Part shown: in pieces, positions 49,536 through 59,857 of the stretch
How positions within the stretch are numbered: the stretch's first letter is position 1
Layout of the letters: the number at the start of each line of letters is the position of its first letter
Origin: Cyanoderma ruficeps
Taxonomy: Eukaryota; Chordata; Aves; Passeriformes; Timaliidae
Reading direction: 5' to 3'
Length of the DNA stretch: 64,000 nucleotides
Assembly: GCA_008694505.1 (NCBI GenBank)
Contig: VZDJ01000052.1
Span: 7,501,955-7,565,954 of the forward strand
The notes under the pieces: generated by a model
The model's input: the letters and a program-made list of their open reading frames with translations, nothing else
Databases searched by the model: none
Told to the model about the DNA's origin: nothing
Position numbers and translations under genes: made by a program

Positions 49536-50189
49536 GGGCTACACCAGGTGTTTGGTGGTTCTTTGTTTCCCCCTCAGTCATGAATGGGTCACTGGGCTGC
49601 TGCTGTTCCGTGCTGGAGCCTGGGGTTGTTAGGGTGTGTGACAAGGATAGAGCAGGCCTCAAACTCCTGGGAAAAGGCACTGTAGTTTCTTACCTGTGAG
49701 CTGAAATATGGCAATACTTTTGACAATGGGCCACAAAATATTTGCCCTTTCAAGCTGAGGATGTAGAAGATGGGAGAATATCAAAAAGAATATCAAACCC
49801 TAATGAATTATTTGCTGTAATTGCTTCAGTTTAACTTTGCTTTCACCTTCTACTTGTGCAGAACAGAAATTTCTCTGCGTCCTGTTCACAGGAATGGGAG
49901 GAAATGTATTCTGCACAAGAACACGATGATCACCCTTCAGGTTAAAGGTTAATTAAAGCCAAGTACCAACGTTCTGTACCTTTTTTTGGCCACTTACCTT
50001 ATGCTGCTTCAGAGCTGTCCTTTTTCTGTTAGAGAAAGGGCTTGGAAACCCTTGATGAATGTTCTGAGCAGTGATTTAACTGCAGGAGCTGGAAGGGGGG
50101 AAGAAGGCACAACTCTCCACCCCAGGAAACCAGCACAGCCCTCACACAGCTCCTGCCAGCAGCAGGTTACACAGAACCTGCCTCCTCCC
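49536..50189. other. Spacer between convergent RAB1A and CEP68 tails
   Basis: About 0.65 kb lies between the last RAB1A poly(A) signal and the CEP68 poly(A) signals. I see nothing else in it. Confidence 0.6.
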
Positions 50190-51378
50190 TGCCTGAACTC
50201 CCTTGTTTATTATTTTATTTGGATTCTCTAGTACGGCTTTTTGTGTTTATTAATAACAAAATTAAAAGTTAAGTAGGCTCTGCTTCAGCAGGGAGTGGCA
50301 ATTATGAACAGGCCTTCAGTTTGCTCCCAAGAACCAGGAGCTGCTATTTCTTGGCTCCTCACCCCTATTTTTGACGAGCATAAACAAACCATGAGAGCAG
50401 GGCTATTAAAATCACACGCCTTTACTTAGCGAGCTCACGGCACACCACGGATTGCTCAGTTAAAAAATTCTTCCTGACGTTTTACTAACACAGAACAGCC
50501 CACTTCAATTAAAAAAAGGGAAGCTATGTTAAAAAACCAAAACAGAAAAGGGCAGCTGTACATTCCTTACACAACTCTGGACATCCCAAGCACACCTTTC
50601 TCAAGCCATGGCACAAACCCACGCTGAAATCAGCCCCGTGGGCAACTGGAGGCAGATTTTGGCATCTCTGGAGAGGTGATGGAGGTGGTTTGGTGCCTGC
50701 TGCAATTCTCAGCCCTCCTGGGATGGGCTAACGCAGCCTGGGTCTGACAGAGGCAGCACCTGCAATAAAACACAGTGTTTGGGCTGTGCTTTGCCTGCAG
50801 TCTGACAAAGAAAGAAACCCCCGTGCTCTACTCCCCCATCCCACCAGTGTAGAGGCAGCAATTCAAAAACCACAACAAACCAAACACTACTTAAGACACT
50901 TCCTCTCTTTTAGGAGGCTGGCACCCCTGAAACACTTGGCCTCCAGTTTCCTTTGAAGGGAGATGGCCAAGAAATGAGCAAATGAGTTTTCTAGTCCCTG
51001 TTTTATACCTGAAATCACTTGTTTCCCTTCCCAGCAACCAGAATGTTTCTGAGAGAATACAAAACCAAAAAATATCCCTTCCTCATCTCCCCTGTGCCGT
51101 GCAAGGGATCTGGGGAGAGCAGGTGTCTGTGCTGGACTGCTGCCCTCCCCCAGCCCTGAGTGACAGGGCCCTGCCATCGCTCCCCTCCTGCTCTTGGGTT
51201 TCATCAGCTGGTTCAGCAGCACTGCTCTTTCCCTGACATGGTTAATCACCACGGGGCATCTATTTTGGGTCTCCCTGCTGCCTTCTCAGGCTTTCCAAAC
51301 AGAATCCAAGAAATAACAATGGAGTCTGATGGTTGGTGTTGGCTAATTCGAGTGTTTCTCTCCCTTCCCCTCTCTGGT
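50190..51378 (-). other. CEP68: CEP68 3' UTR
   Basis: Non-coding sequence after the CEP68 stop (51379) on the minus strand. The first minus-strand AATAAA after the stop is at 50246-50251, with two more at 50214-50219 and 50206-50211. This predicts a 3' UTR of about 1.15 kb. The exact cleavage point is inferred. Confidence 0.55.
50206..50251 (-). terminator. CEP68: CEP68 poly(A) signal cluster (three AATAAA)
   Basis: Three TTTATT strings on the plus strand (50206, 50214, 50246) read as AATAAA on the minus strand. No canonical signal lies between them and the CEP68 stop codon. Confidence 0.55.
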
Positions 51379-51533
51379 TTACCCCTGCTTACCCAGGGAG
51401 CAGCCGAGTGCTGCATCCCCCTTGTCCTGCCCCACGGGCCCCACAGCAGCCAGGATGGATTTGTACAGGTGCTCTGCGTGGCTCTCCAGCTCCTCAGACT
51501 GTCTGGCAATCAGACCCAGCGTGGCTCTCAGAG
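51379..51533 (-). CDS. CEP68: CEP68 last coding exon (stop)
   Basis: 155 nt encode the end of CEP68, LRATLGLIARQSEELESHAE to GCSLGKQG, followed by TAA. The acceptor is GCTTTCCAG. The ELESHAxxLY block is conserved in vertebrate CEP68. The last 20 or so residues diverge from human. CTGG|GTAAGC occurs five codons before the stop and could in principle be a donor to a further exon, but I found none. Confidence 0.88.
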
Positions 51534-54500
51534 CTGGAAAGCAAAAACGGCTGAATGGAGGTGACGGGAATGCGATAATTCAGTGTCTGCCAGAGCTGGG
51601 GGTTCTGCTCGTCCAGGCAGACTTTGGAAGGAAATCAAGTGTTCAAAATCAATAATGTGCTGTTCATGCCATCCCCGTTGTGATGCAGCATTTGCAGGGG
51701 GTGGGGACTGACCCAGGAGGCTCCAGGTTCATAATGAAGATGCAGAAATAGGGGGTCCTAAAGAAAACCTTTGGAACTGTGCAAGAAAGCCCATCCATAA
51801 TGCAGCACTCCACCTCTGCAGCCCCTCTGGTGACTGCAGGGACAGCCCACCCTTTAGAAATCCCTTTTTCTAAATCACCAGAGCAACCACTCCATGTGTG
51901 CTGTGGTGTTGGCCAGGCTGGGCCAGGGATTTTGAGGGCCAGCATCATCTGTGTCCATGAGCAGCCCCACACCAGTGCTCTTCCTCACCTGGTGAATTCG
52001 ATGCCATGCAGTCCAGGAGAGCTTCTCCCCTCTCCAGCACGCTCTCAGTCAGGCTCCTGTGGTCGGCCACATCCTTCCTGAACTCCTGGCAAGGCAAGGA
52101 GAAGAGCAGCATTTCTTAGGAGTGTTTTTGAAACACACGCCACCTGTGGCAGGTTGCCCAGCGAGCGAGCGGTTTCCTCCAAGCAGGTTCCTGGTGCTCC
52201 CAAATTTGGCTTTGCAAACCCAGCGCACTGTGGACCGTTCCAGGGATGCCCGGCTTCCCAGCGCTCGCTGCCTGCAGCACCGGAGAGGGGAGGAAGCAGG
52301 ACAAGGGTGACACCCACCAGGAAGCAGAGCAAGGGCGACACCCACCAGGTATCGGTGCAGCGACGCCGACACGCTCCGGGCGTCCGCCGAGGGTGGCACC
52401 CAGCTGCCGGTGACATCCACCACGGTGTACAGCCAATGGATCAGCTCTTCCAGCTGGCAGCAAAACATCTGCTCGACAAAGCATAAAAAAAGGGGTCACA
52501 GATCTACTCAGATCCATGTCTGCAGCAGAGACAGCGCAGGGGCAGGGAAAGGTGAGCCAATGGTGTTTGGGAAAGCAGCCGCTCCCTGTTTCTCTCCAAC
52601 CCCAGCACACAAACATCCCTGAGCTTGGGAAACCAAGGGTCAACAGGAAAAAGGCCAAAATTAAATTCCTGAACAGCTCCAGCACTCACTGTGTGGCAAG
52701 AACTGAGGGTCACCATGAAATGTCTGCACAGAGGTGCTGGAGGCTGAAGGAAGAGGTTGGCCTCCACCACCTGCCAGCCCATCCTCATCCTCTTCCTCAC
52801 CAGAGCCATACAGTTAATTTGCAGTTCCTTTTCCCCAAGGGACTGTCTCGTTCAATTAAGTGCTTTCATTTATTTTTAAACTGTCTCAGTAAGGGATTAT
52901 TTTTGTAAGATGCTGCAGGGAACCCAGAGGGGCCTCTGCTGGCACCAAAATCAGCCTCAAGACCTGCTCCTGCTCCTCAGGAGTTTGCCATAAAGCTGTG
53001 CTTTTCCCTGGCACTGCAATTTGGCATGACAAATACAGAGAAGACCCTTTTAAATCACCAGAGTTATTTCCATGCCAGAGGAGGGGATGAGTTTGCAGCT
53101 CTGTGCATGCTAACACTCTTGTGCAAACAGCCTAGCATCGTTTCCAAATTTGTTCCAGCACTGGGGTGGGAAGAAGATGGAGAGGAAGGTGAGAGCACAG
53201 TGCTGGGATGAATTTAATAATCCACAAAATAATCAGGAAACCCTTCAGAGTTGCTGCAGCTCCTGCCTGGTGCAGCAGTGCTGCAGGATGGCTGGGCTGG
53301 GGGACACAGCTGAGCCCCAGCCAGCCTGGCCTGTGACACTGAGCCCTAGGGAAAGCAAGATGGGCTCTTGCTCCATCAGAAGGAATTATCTGCTCTGGTG
53401 AGCCCCCCTGCATAAATTACCACCAGCTGCCAGGCAGGACACATCATGCAGAACAGGAAGCTTTAATTAATGGTGCCATAAAGACAGGCACGTTTTATGC
53501 AAGATCATCCCAGAATAAACTTTATTTCTGCTCTCAGCCTACCTTAACACACTGGATCAGGGACTCGCTGTGCTGGCTCTTCTTTGGATGCCCCTTGACC
53601 CGTGGTTCATTCAGGCACATCCCATCCAAAGTGTCCCTGAGAGCAGTTGTTAGATGGAGCTCCTGGGGAGGATCCCTATGGATCCAGCCATCTGATTCCG
53701 TGTTTTCCCAGCCGGGCTTTCGGGAGCTGCGGTGTGGCCACAGCTCAGCACAGCCCTCAATGTTCCCTCTGTCATCCCTGCCTCTCACTTCTCCCAAAGG
53801 AGCCAGCCTGGATGAAAGGGGCTGCTTGCTGGTGCTGTGATGTGGAAGGTTATGGCAGTCGTGCCCAGGCAAACTTATAGTTAAGGAAAGACTGGACAAA
53901 ATCTGAGCCAGCCTTTCCAGCTCCTGCAGTCTGGGAGGCAGGGAAAGAAATTCTTCGTCACCCTCCCACTCCTTCCTCAGGGGGAGCACTCCCGTGGTGG
54001 GTAAAAACCCGCTGGTGCTTTTCACCTGCCCCGTGTAGTTCGGACAGGGAATTCCCCTGGTATCCCAGCTTCTCCCATCGGCAGCAGGGCGCCCAGGTGA
54101 GCTTGGCCCAGATGATTCCACCCTTGCATCTTTGGCAAAGCCTCTGGAAGGATGAGAGGAAGCACTCCTTGCAAATGATGCTTTGGCAATAGGTGAAGGC
54201 TCATAGTACGAGCCAGTTCCTGAGCAGCCTCTTTTTCCAGGCCTCGGGGTGGAGAATCTCTCTGCAGAGGCCACAAACTCCCAAAGTCCGTTTTCTCGGC
54301 TTCCCCGAGCCTGCCCAGCTCGGCCGTAGATGCTGGTGGACCTGGACACGCCCTCAGGAGAAGCAGAAAAGCTGTCCAGATCTATCCCTGAGTCACGGAG
54401 GAAAGGCTCCGGCATTCCCCGCAGCTTGTACCTCGGCTTCAGCGGGTAAGCGTAGTCCAGCAAGTCCTCGTACTCTTTGTTGGGGTTCCAGTGGGGCGAG

Positions 54501-55862
54501 CTGCGGTCCGGAGACGGGGGCAGGGAATCCGGGATGGCACAGGCCCAGTAATCGGCTTGGTAGGAGGAGATCTCCCGGACGCGCCCCACGGTGCCGCGGT
54601 AATCGAGCAGAGGGCCCGGGGGCTGCCGCCTCTGCAGGGCCCTGCCTTCCGCTCCCCAAGGGCAGCACACGTCCCGGGCAGCCGCAGGAGAAGGGACATC
54701 CGTGCGGGCCGGAAAGCTCCCGGACGGCTCCTCGGAAGGGCCGGTCCCTTGGGAGGACGGAGCGGAGAGGCTCCGCACGGAGCGGCCCCGCGGGGCGCTC
54801 CCGGGGCTGGGCGGCGTTTGGGGCCGCAGGAGCTCCGGGGTGGAAGGACACGGGGATGGAGCTCCCAGACTTTGTCTCCGACGGCCGACACGGGCATCGT
54901 GGCGGCTGCCAGCGAGGATGTTCTCCTCGGCAGAGCTGCACCAGCTGGGAGGGCTGGACACCGCGTCCCAACAGCCCAGTGCCTTCACCTGCTCCAGGAC
55001 GGGATGGAAAATGAAAGGGGGAGACAGAGAGAGGCGTGAAATGAAGCACAGCACCCAGACAAAAGGATTTTTTATCCTTTGTGCCGGGATATGGAGATAA
55101 AAACCCAACCCTGGACCTGCCACGAGCTGAGACTGGAAGCAGAACTCTGTTCCATCTGTGGGGAAGGCCTGCAGCTGCTCAGAGCAGGGCTTGTGTTTAA
55201 GGAAAGGCATCTCAAGGGCTTGGGAAGCTGCACGGGTCGTTTGGCAGCGAGAGGCTTATTTAAAGAGCACTGTCCTGAGCAAGTTCCCAGCTCTGCACTG
55301 GCAATATGGGAATGGAAGCAGCAGCTTGGGTGTTGGAGCCCAAGCCTTTCCCCAGCCCACATCTCAGCCTGGGCAGGGTGGGCACACTCAGGCTGGGAGA
55401 GATGGAAAGGCCTTCATGGACAGCCCTGGCAAACAAGTCAAACAGAAACTCTTGGGACCTCCCCATGGTGCAGGAACACCTGCAAGTAACAAACCCTCTC
55501 ACCTGCTGTTCTTCTGAGGACAGGAAACAGTGGCCAACTCGACGACCATCAGCAGCTCTGTCCACCAACACCCCCTTCCCTGAGGGGCTTGTTCCTGCTC
55601 TGGGAAATCCGGGTGCAGATGCTGAAGGCACTTCTGGGTGGCAGCCTGAGCCTCCCTGGGTAACACCAGTGGCCATGTGTCTGCCCAGTGCCACGCTCTC
55701 TGTCCCTTGCAGGCTGGGCTCGGCTTCCTCTGTCCCCAACAGCCGGTGCAGGCTCCCTGCCGGCTCTGGGAAATCCGACTCCGTGTCTGCACTGTCCCAC
55801 CTCCCATCGCCCTCGGCCTTCAGGGACTCCTCCGAAGGGGATTTCCCCACATCCACGGCCAT
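51379..55862 (-). CDS. CEP68: CEP68 centrosomal protein, complete (five coding exons)
   Basis: CEP68 is a centrosomal linker protein. With rootletin and C-NAP1 (CEP250) it holds the two centrioles together in interphase and is degraded in mitosis. Five coding exons join without frame shifts: 55503-55862, 53543-54988, 52346-52468, 51989-52085 and 51379-51533. They give 726 residues against about 757 in human. The centre and the C-terminus are conserved. Residues 263-275 read YQADYWACAIPDS, 287-299 WNPNKEYEDLLDY, 319-327 DSGIDLDSF, and 463 onward GDEEFLSLPPRLQELERLAQ. The C-terminal helical, spectrin-like part includes CCQLEELIHWLY, SLTESVLERGEALLDCM and RQSEELESHAEHLY. The long, Ser/Pro-rich N-terminal half is diverged and probably disordered, as known for the family. 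The start at 55862 was chosen because MAVDVGKSPSEES resembles the human N-terminus and it is the first ATG in the exon. The very C-terminus (after LAAVGPVG) is unlike human. Confidence 0.95.
51989..52085 (-). CDS. CEP68: CEP68 coding exon 5 (of six exons, first non-coding)
   Basis: 97 nt encode EFRKDVADHRSLTESVLERG then EALLDCMASNSP plus one base. It matches the conserved CEP68 helix QFKKDIDEHQSLTESVLQKG. The acceptor is TTGCCAG|GAG and the donor is CCAG|GTGAGG. Confidence 0.95.
52291..52346. repeat. 28-bp tandem duplication that includes the CEP68 exon 4 splice donor
   Basis: Two adjacent 28-bp units (52291-52318 and 52319-52346) differ at three positions. Each ends in CACCCACC, the complement of GGTGGGTG. 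The unit at the exon border holds the donor used by exon 4 and the other holds a copy 28 bp into the intron. Confidence 0.9.
52346..52468 (-). CDS. CEP68: CEP68 coding exon 4
   Basis: 123 nt (41 codons, phase 0) encode MFCCQLEELIHWLYTVVDVT to SASLHRYL, matching the human TFCCQLEELICWLYNVADVT. The acceptor is GTCGAGCAG and the donor is CTG|GTGGGT. The next intron is only 260 bp and starts with a copy of the donor. Confidence 0.95.
53543..54988 (-). CDS. CEP68: CEP68 large coding exon 3
   Basis: 1446 nt (482 codons, phase 0 at both ends) encode residues 121-602. The acceptor lies after CCTGGAGCAG and the donor is AAG|GTAGGC. The exon begins VKALGCWDAVSS and ends ESLIQCVK. It carries the most conserved CEP68 block (DYWACAIPDSLPPSPDR, WNPNKEYEDLLDYAYPL) and long Ser/Pro/Gly-rich stretches. 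The open frame continues past the acceptor to 55210, but that extension has no similarity to CEP68 and contains the pyrimidine tract. Confidence 0.95.
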
Positions 55863-55907
55863 CGGGACAGAGCTGCTTCCGCGGGATGATGCTGAGCCTC
55901 GGGGTCT
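55503..55907 (-). CDS. CEP68: CEP68 exon 2 with start codon (coding 55503-55862)
   Basis: The acceptor TGTGTTCCAG is followed by 45 nt of 5' UTR and the ATG at 55862-55860. It encodes residues 1-120, MAVDVGKSPSEESLKAEGDG to HCFLSSEEQQ, and ends CAG|GTGAGA in phase 0. The ATG context (CCCGATGG) has G at +4 but C at -3, so initiation is of moderate strength. Sequence similarity to human is weak except near the start and in the acidic DSADTESD stretch. Confidence 0.88.
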
Positions 55908-58818
55908 CTGGAACACACAGCACACACAGCAATGGCACCTCAGCAATCCCCTCGTCTCCATGCCAAGGAACTGGGCTCGCCCAATAACAAAGAGCTTAAG
56001 CATGATCCGGGTGAGACCCCAAAATTCATGAGGGATCAACTTGGTATGCCCGGTGGGGCAGCAGGAAGAGCAAACCCTCACATGTCAGCAGCATTTTCTG
56101 CTTTTGAGGAAAGAGCAAACCCTCACATCTCAGCAGCATTTTCTGCTTTCGAGGATGTGACAAACAGGGAAAATCTCACTCCAGCCCTGCCCACACCAAG
56201 AACAAACCTGGGCTTTATGCCAGGCACCAGAGCCCTGCACTGAGGGCCAATGCCACCAACACTTTGTGCACCGTGAGGTCACTGGGCCCAAATGAGACAC
56301 CATTAATAGGACATGAGGCACCTCCTGGTGTGGCTGAGCCCTGGAGGCTGCTGGGGTGGAAACTGAGGGGTTTTTAAAGACACAAACCCAAAACCTTGAA
56401 GTGGAAGCCACCCAGAAGCAAGAAGCCGCTATAAAAATTTAGAAGGGGAGGTAGGAGGCTGTAAAACCCAAAGCTGGCACTCAGCTCTGCAGCTTCTACC
56501 TAAACTCATGAAATTACCCCACTGGGAAATTAATTAATGGAGATACTTGCACTGACTGGGCTTGAGTGAGGAGCTGCTGCAGGATAACCCGTGAGCCAAA
56601 TGAAGGAGACCCAACACAGCCTCCTCCAGCAACTCCAGCCCAAACCAAGGTGCTGGCAGCAGGGAAATGTCAGCAGAGTGGTTTCGCTGGTATTCCCCCT
56701 GCTGATGCCAGCAAAAACACCGGCCAAGGGAGCATCAACAGCAAACTCAACTCAAATGAAAATTAAATTTAAAAAAAAAATAAAAAAAAGAGGCGAGAAA
56801 GAATTCCCAAACAATACTTGGAAGTGGGAAACAAGGTGATACTCCCTCCGCCAGCTCTTTTGCCACAGTCTGGTTTTGTGACCCACCCCTCCCTCCGACA
56901 AGCGACAAGCGGGGGTTTTCCCACGGGAACAAAGAGCGGCGGGAGGACGCGCCGGGTCTCCAGGGGAGACCAAATCCCCAGCGCAGGCACAACCTGCGGC
57001 AATCCTCCTGTCCCCTGCCCTGCCAGCGGCTGATCCCGCAGGGCAGCGGCTGCCCAGAGGACGAGCACGGCCCGGGCTCCGCCAGCCCCCGCCCAGCGTC
57101 CCCAGCCCACAGCCGGAGCCCCAAAATCCGCTCCTTAAATTGCTGCCACAGCCAACCCTACGTTATCCGAAATGGGTTGCGCTGCTCCCTCCTGCCCTCA
57201 GAAAAGGTTTCCACACGAAGAGGTGTAAAAAACGTAATCAATGAACCAGCCCTTGTTACAAAAGAAATGTACCGAAAGAAAGAAAAGCTTAACAAGGCAT
57301 CAAAGCAGCCTCTAAAGTTTAAAGGCGAATGGGCTGTAACCAAAAGTCGACCTCAGGACAGCTTTGTTTTTAAGATGCCACGTTAAATTCAAAGGGATTT
57401 GAACATTACCGCCACCAGATTGAGTGGTTTGAGTCAGGTGTCAACCCAGTAAAAACAACTGTAAATAAACATCAAAGTTTGACCTTAAATCTGAAAAGCA
57501 TGTGTTAAGCAATATAAAATAAAACTTACAGGCCGTGACCCATCTGTTATTTTCCTAACTGTGTGGAGGAGGGCAAATATTCCGAACTTAAGATCATTTG
57601 TTATCTTATGGAGGCAGCACGCAGTGATTTACATTTCTACGATGCCATTGGTCTTTAAAAAAAGAGCAAGTGCTGCTTCCCAGGTTCATTAAATCTCCAG
57701 AAGCTAATTGGATGCTAAAGAGAAACCAGGAAACCTGCCAATACACAGGAGTGAGAGTAAATCTGCTTAGTGCAGGATTTGTAAGGGTATTTAAAGGGAC
57801 ACCAGAGATCTCACCGCACTCTCCAAAGTCTCTAATTCAGGCAGCTGATTTCAATTAACTTCAGAGGGAGCTGGATATCCAAACCACACCCGGACACAAA
57901 CGAGACGGGGATGTCACACACATCCCACACGCAGAACAATCAGGCAAAAAGGCGTATTTAACAGCAGTGAGAACACTACTGCCACTAAGTGCAACTCCCA
58001 GCTACACCAGCGTCTAGAAAACAAGCTTTCTCACCATTTTCCAACAAGCCCAAACCAATTCAGAGGTCAGGTTGCCAGCGACAGCAAAGCATCCAGATCA
58101 AGAAGAAGCAATCCCAAATCCTCGGGCAGGACTGAGGAGGGATGTACGACCACACCTTTAGGCACGGTGGAAACTTTCCACTGGCCTCAAAAGCACGGGA
58201 AAACAGCCCAAACTCCCAGCTGCACCCAAGCCCTCAATTGTCCCATAGAAACGATACCCGTGGCCGTGTTTTTAGATAACAGAGGAAGACAGTGGGGCCA
58301 CTTCATTCATTTCAAAGGGAAGGTCCGCAGGGATCTGTCCTGAAAAGCGATCCCTGAGCTTTTTCACGCCGTCAGAAGGGACCTGCCGGCCCGGGCGCTG
58401 CACAAAGGCCGGCGGACAAGGAGGGCTCTATCCAAGGAGCGGCTCCCACCGCCCGTGGGGATCGCCTGGCTGATGGAATGCAGTGAGCGCAGCGGATGCT
58501 GATGGAATTTCCGTCTCCCGCCAGCTCCGCTTCGGCCGGGGAGCATTTCTGGGGTTGTTTTGGGGAAAAAAACCCCGCACCGCTCTCGCCGCTCAGGCCT
58601 GCGGGATCTGAGGGTTGCTATTTTCTGCTCCTCTCTTTGCCCACTTTCTGCCCGCCTCTAGAAAAAAAGGGCAATTAACCAAAAAGACAAGAAATAAAGG
58701 CAAAGAGGCCGAGCAGGCGCCGCACCCGGGGGTACCGGGATTCCAAAGGGAACGTGGCCCGGGACCCCCCAGGACCCCCCCGGGACTCCCCTCACGCCGC
58801 GCCCCGGCCCTCACTCAC
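55908..58818 (-). other. CEP68: CEP68 intron 1
   Basis: A 2.9 kb intron between the non-coding exon 1 donor (58818) and exon 2. It contains a 45-bp tandem duplication (56066-56155), an A-rich run at about 56765-56790 and an AT-rich block (57.2-57.9 kb) in otherwise GC-richer sequence. No CEP68 coding exon is visible inside. Confidence 0.7.
56066..56155. repeat. 45-bp tandem duplication in CEP68 intron 1
   Basis: Two adjacent units (56066-56110, 56111-56155) starting AAGAGCAAACCCTCACAT and ending GAGGA are identical at 43 of 45 positions. The high identity implies a recent duplication and possible length polymorphism. Confidence 0.95.
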
Positions 58819-58851
58819 CGAGCGCCGGCCCCGCCCCCTCCGCGCCGGCAG

Positions 58852-58856
58852 CCAAT
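58852..58856 (+). promoter_or_regulatory. CEP68: CCAAT box 1
   Basis: GGCAGCCAATGGCAGCG, an NF-Y type site. An almost identical 17-mer occurs exactly 50 bp downstream on the plus strand. Confidence 0.5.
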
Positions 58857-58901
58857 GGCAGCGCCGGATGCGTCAGCACGCGCGCCCCCGCCTCCAGGCA
58901 G

Positions 58902-58906
58902 CCAAT
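58902..58906 (+). promoter_or_regulatory. CEP68: CCAAT box 2
   Basis: GGCAGCCAATGGAAGCG, 50 bp from CCAAT box 1. Between them is TGCGTCAGCA, resembling a MAF/NRF2-type element. Confidence 0.5.
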
Positions 58907-59137
58907 GGAAGCGGAGCTCTAGAGCGGCCCCGCCCTGCGGCCGCGACTGACCCCGGCGCGGGAAGGGCGGGGGCGACACGCGCCGGCCCCGCCCCATGAG
59001 CCGGCCCCGCCCCCTGAGCCGGCCCGGCCCGTCACGGCCCGGCCCGGATCCCGCTGGCCACCGGGAACCCGAGGAGCGGCCTCGGTCACCCTTGAGGAGC
59101 TTGTGCCAGCAACAAGGAGTTTCCTTGTACCCCTCTA

Positions 59138-59857
59138 TTGACCTTCCCGAGGCTGAGCTGTGCCCTGGCAAAGCTACCGCGCCGCAAACCGACTGCCCGC
59201 GCCGTGCCCAAGGGATCCCGGTATCCTCCAGGCACAGCTGCGGGATGCGGTGCCGGTGCAAGATCTCCCCTAGGGGTGATCCCTGTGGGATGCCGGCCGT
59301 GCCCTGCCCTCGGGGCAGCTTTCTGGGAAGATCCCCAAGCCAGTGCTTTAAAGCAGGCTGCTCTGGGGTTTGTGCCTGGCCAGACCCTTCCTTGGTGCCT
59401 GGAGTGGACATATCCTGACAAGTTCCCCTATCGTGTAGAAATACAAACCTTTCTCCTTGTTGCTGTCCATTGGCTGGTTGTGTTTTTTGTCCGTGTCACC
59501 TGCTCCTGGAGATTATTTCTTAGGTTCCTGGCTCGTGCTTTGGTCCTGACCACCCTCCTTGGCCCTGCAGCCTGCTCCAGCTCTCCCATCCCAGTGCCAT
59601 GGTCCAGATTCCCAGTGGCTATGAACTGGGTTTATTCTGCTGTACCCAGTGGAGCCAGCCCCATTTACCTCCTGGAGGAGATCTTGCTTTTTCTCCCTAG
59701 AGAAACACAGTGGGAATATCTTTCCCAGGGCTGCTCCAAGAAGCGGACCTGTAACACTGCAGTAGAACATGGTGGGTGGTCTCAGAACTCACAGCCAGGA
59801 AAAATCCAGGATCATCTCTGTTCCCGTGTAACGTTTTTGTATTTGGGGTTCCTTTGA
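59138..59857 (+). other. Unidentified 239-codon open frame divergent from CEP68
   Basis: A 720-nt ATG-to-stop frame begins about 320 bp beyond the CEP68 exon 1 donor and points away from the gene. The N-terminal part lies in the GC-rich island. Residues about 104-147 are hydrophobic (FLLVAVHWLVVFFVRV, then FLRFLARALVLTTLLG) and could span a membrane. I recognise no domain. It may be chance in GC-rich DNA or part of a divergent promoter transcript. Confidence 0.15.

Larger units (their letters stand above)
58740..59300 (-). promoter_or_regulatory. CEP68: CEP68 CpG-island promoter with probable non-coding exon 1
   Basis: This is a third CpG island with GC boxes (CCCCGCCCC, CCGCCCCCT). On the minus strand GCGCTCG|GTGAGTGAG at 58819/58818 is a strong donor and fits a non-coding CEP68 first exon that splices to 55907. 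Two CCAAT boxes lie on its upstream side. No TATA box. The island may also drive divergent plus-strand RNA. Confidence 0.6.

Noticed and set aside
54193..55014. 273-codon plus-strand frame antisense to CEP68 exon 3
   Set aside because: Shadow of the real CEP68 coding exon. The minus-strand frame carries the conserved motifs.
54989..55210. Upstream extension of the CEP68 exon 3 open frame
   Set aside because: It contains the pyrimidine tract and acceptor of intron 2 and has no similarity to CEP68.
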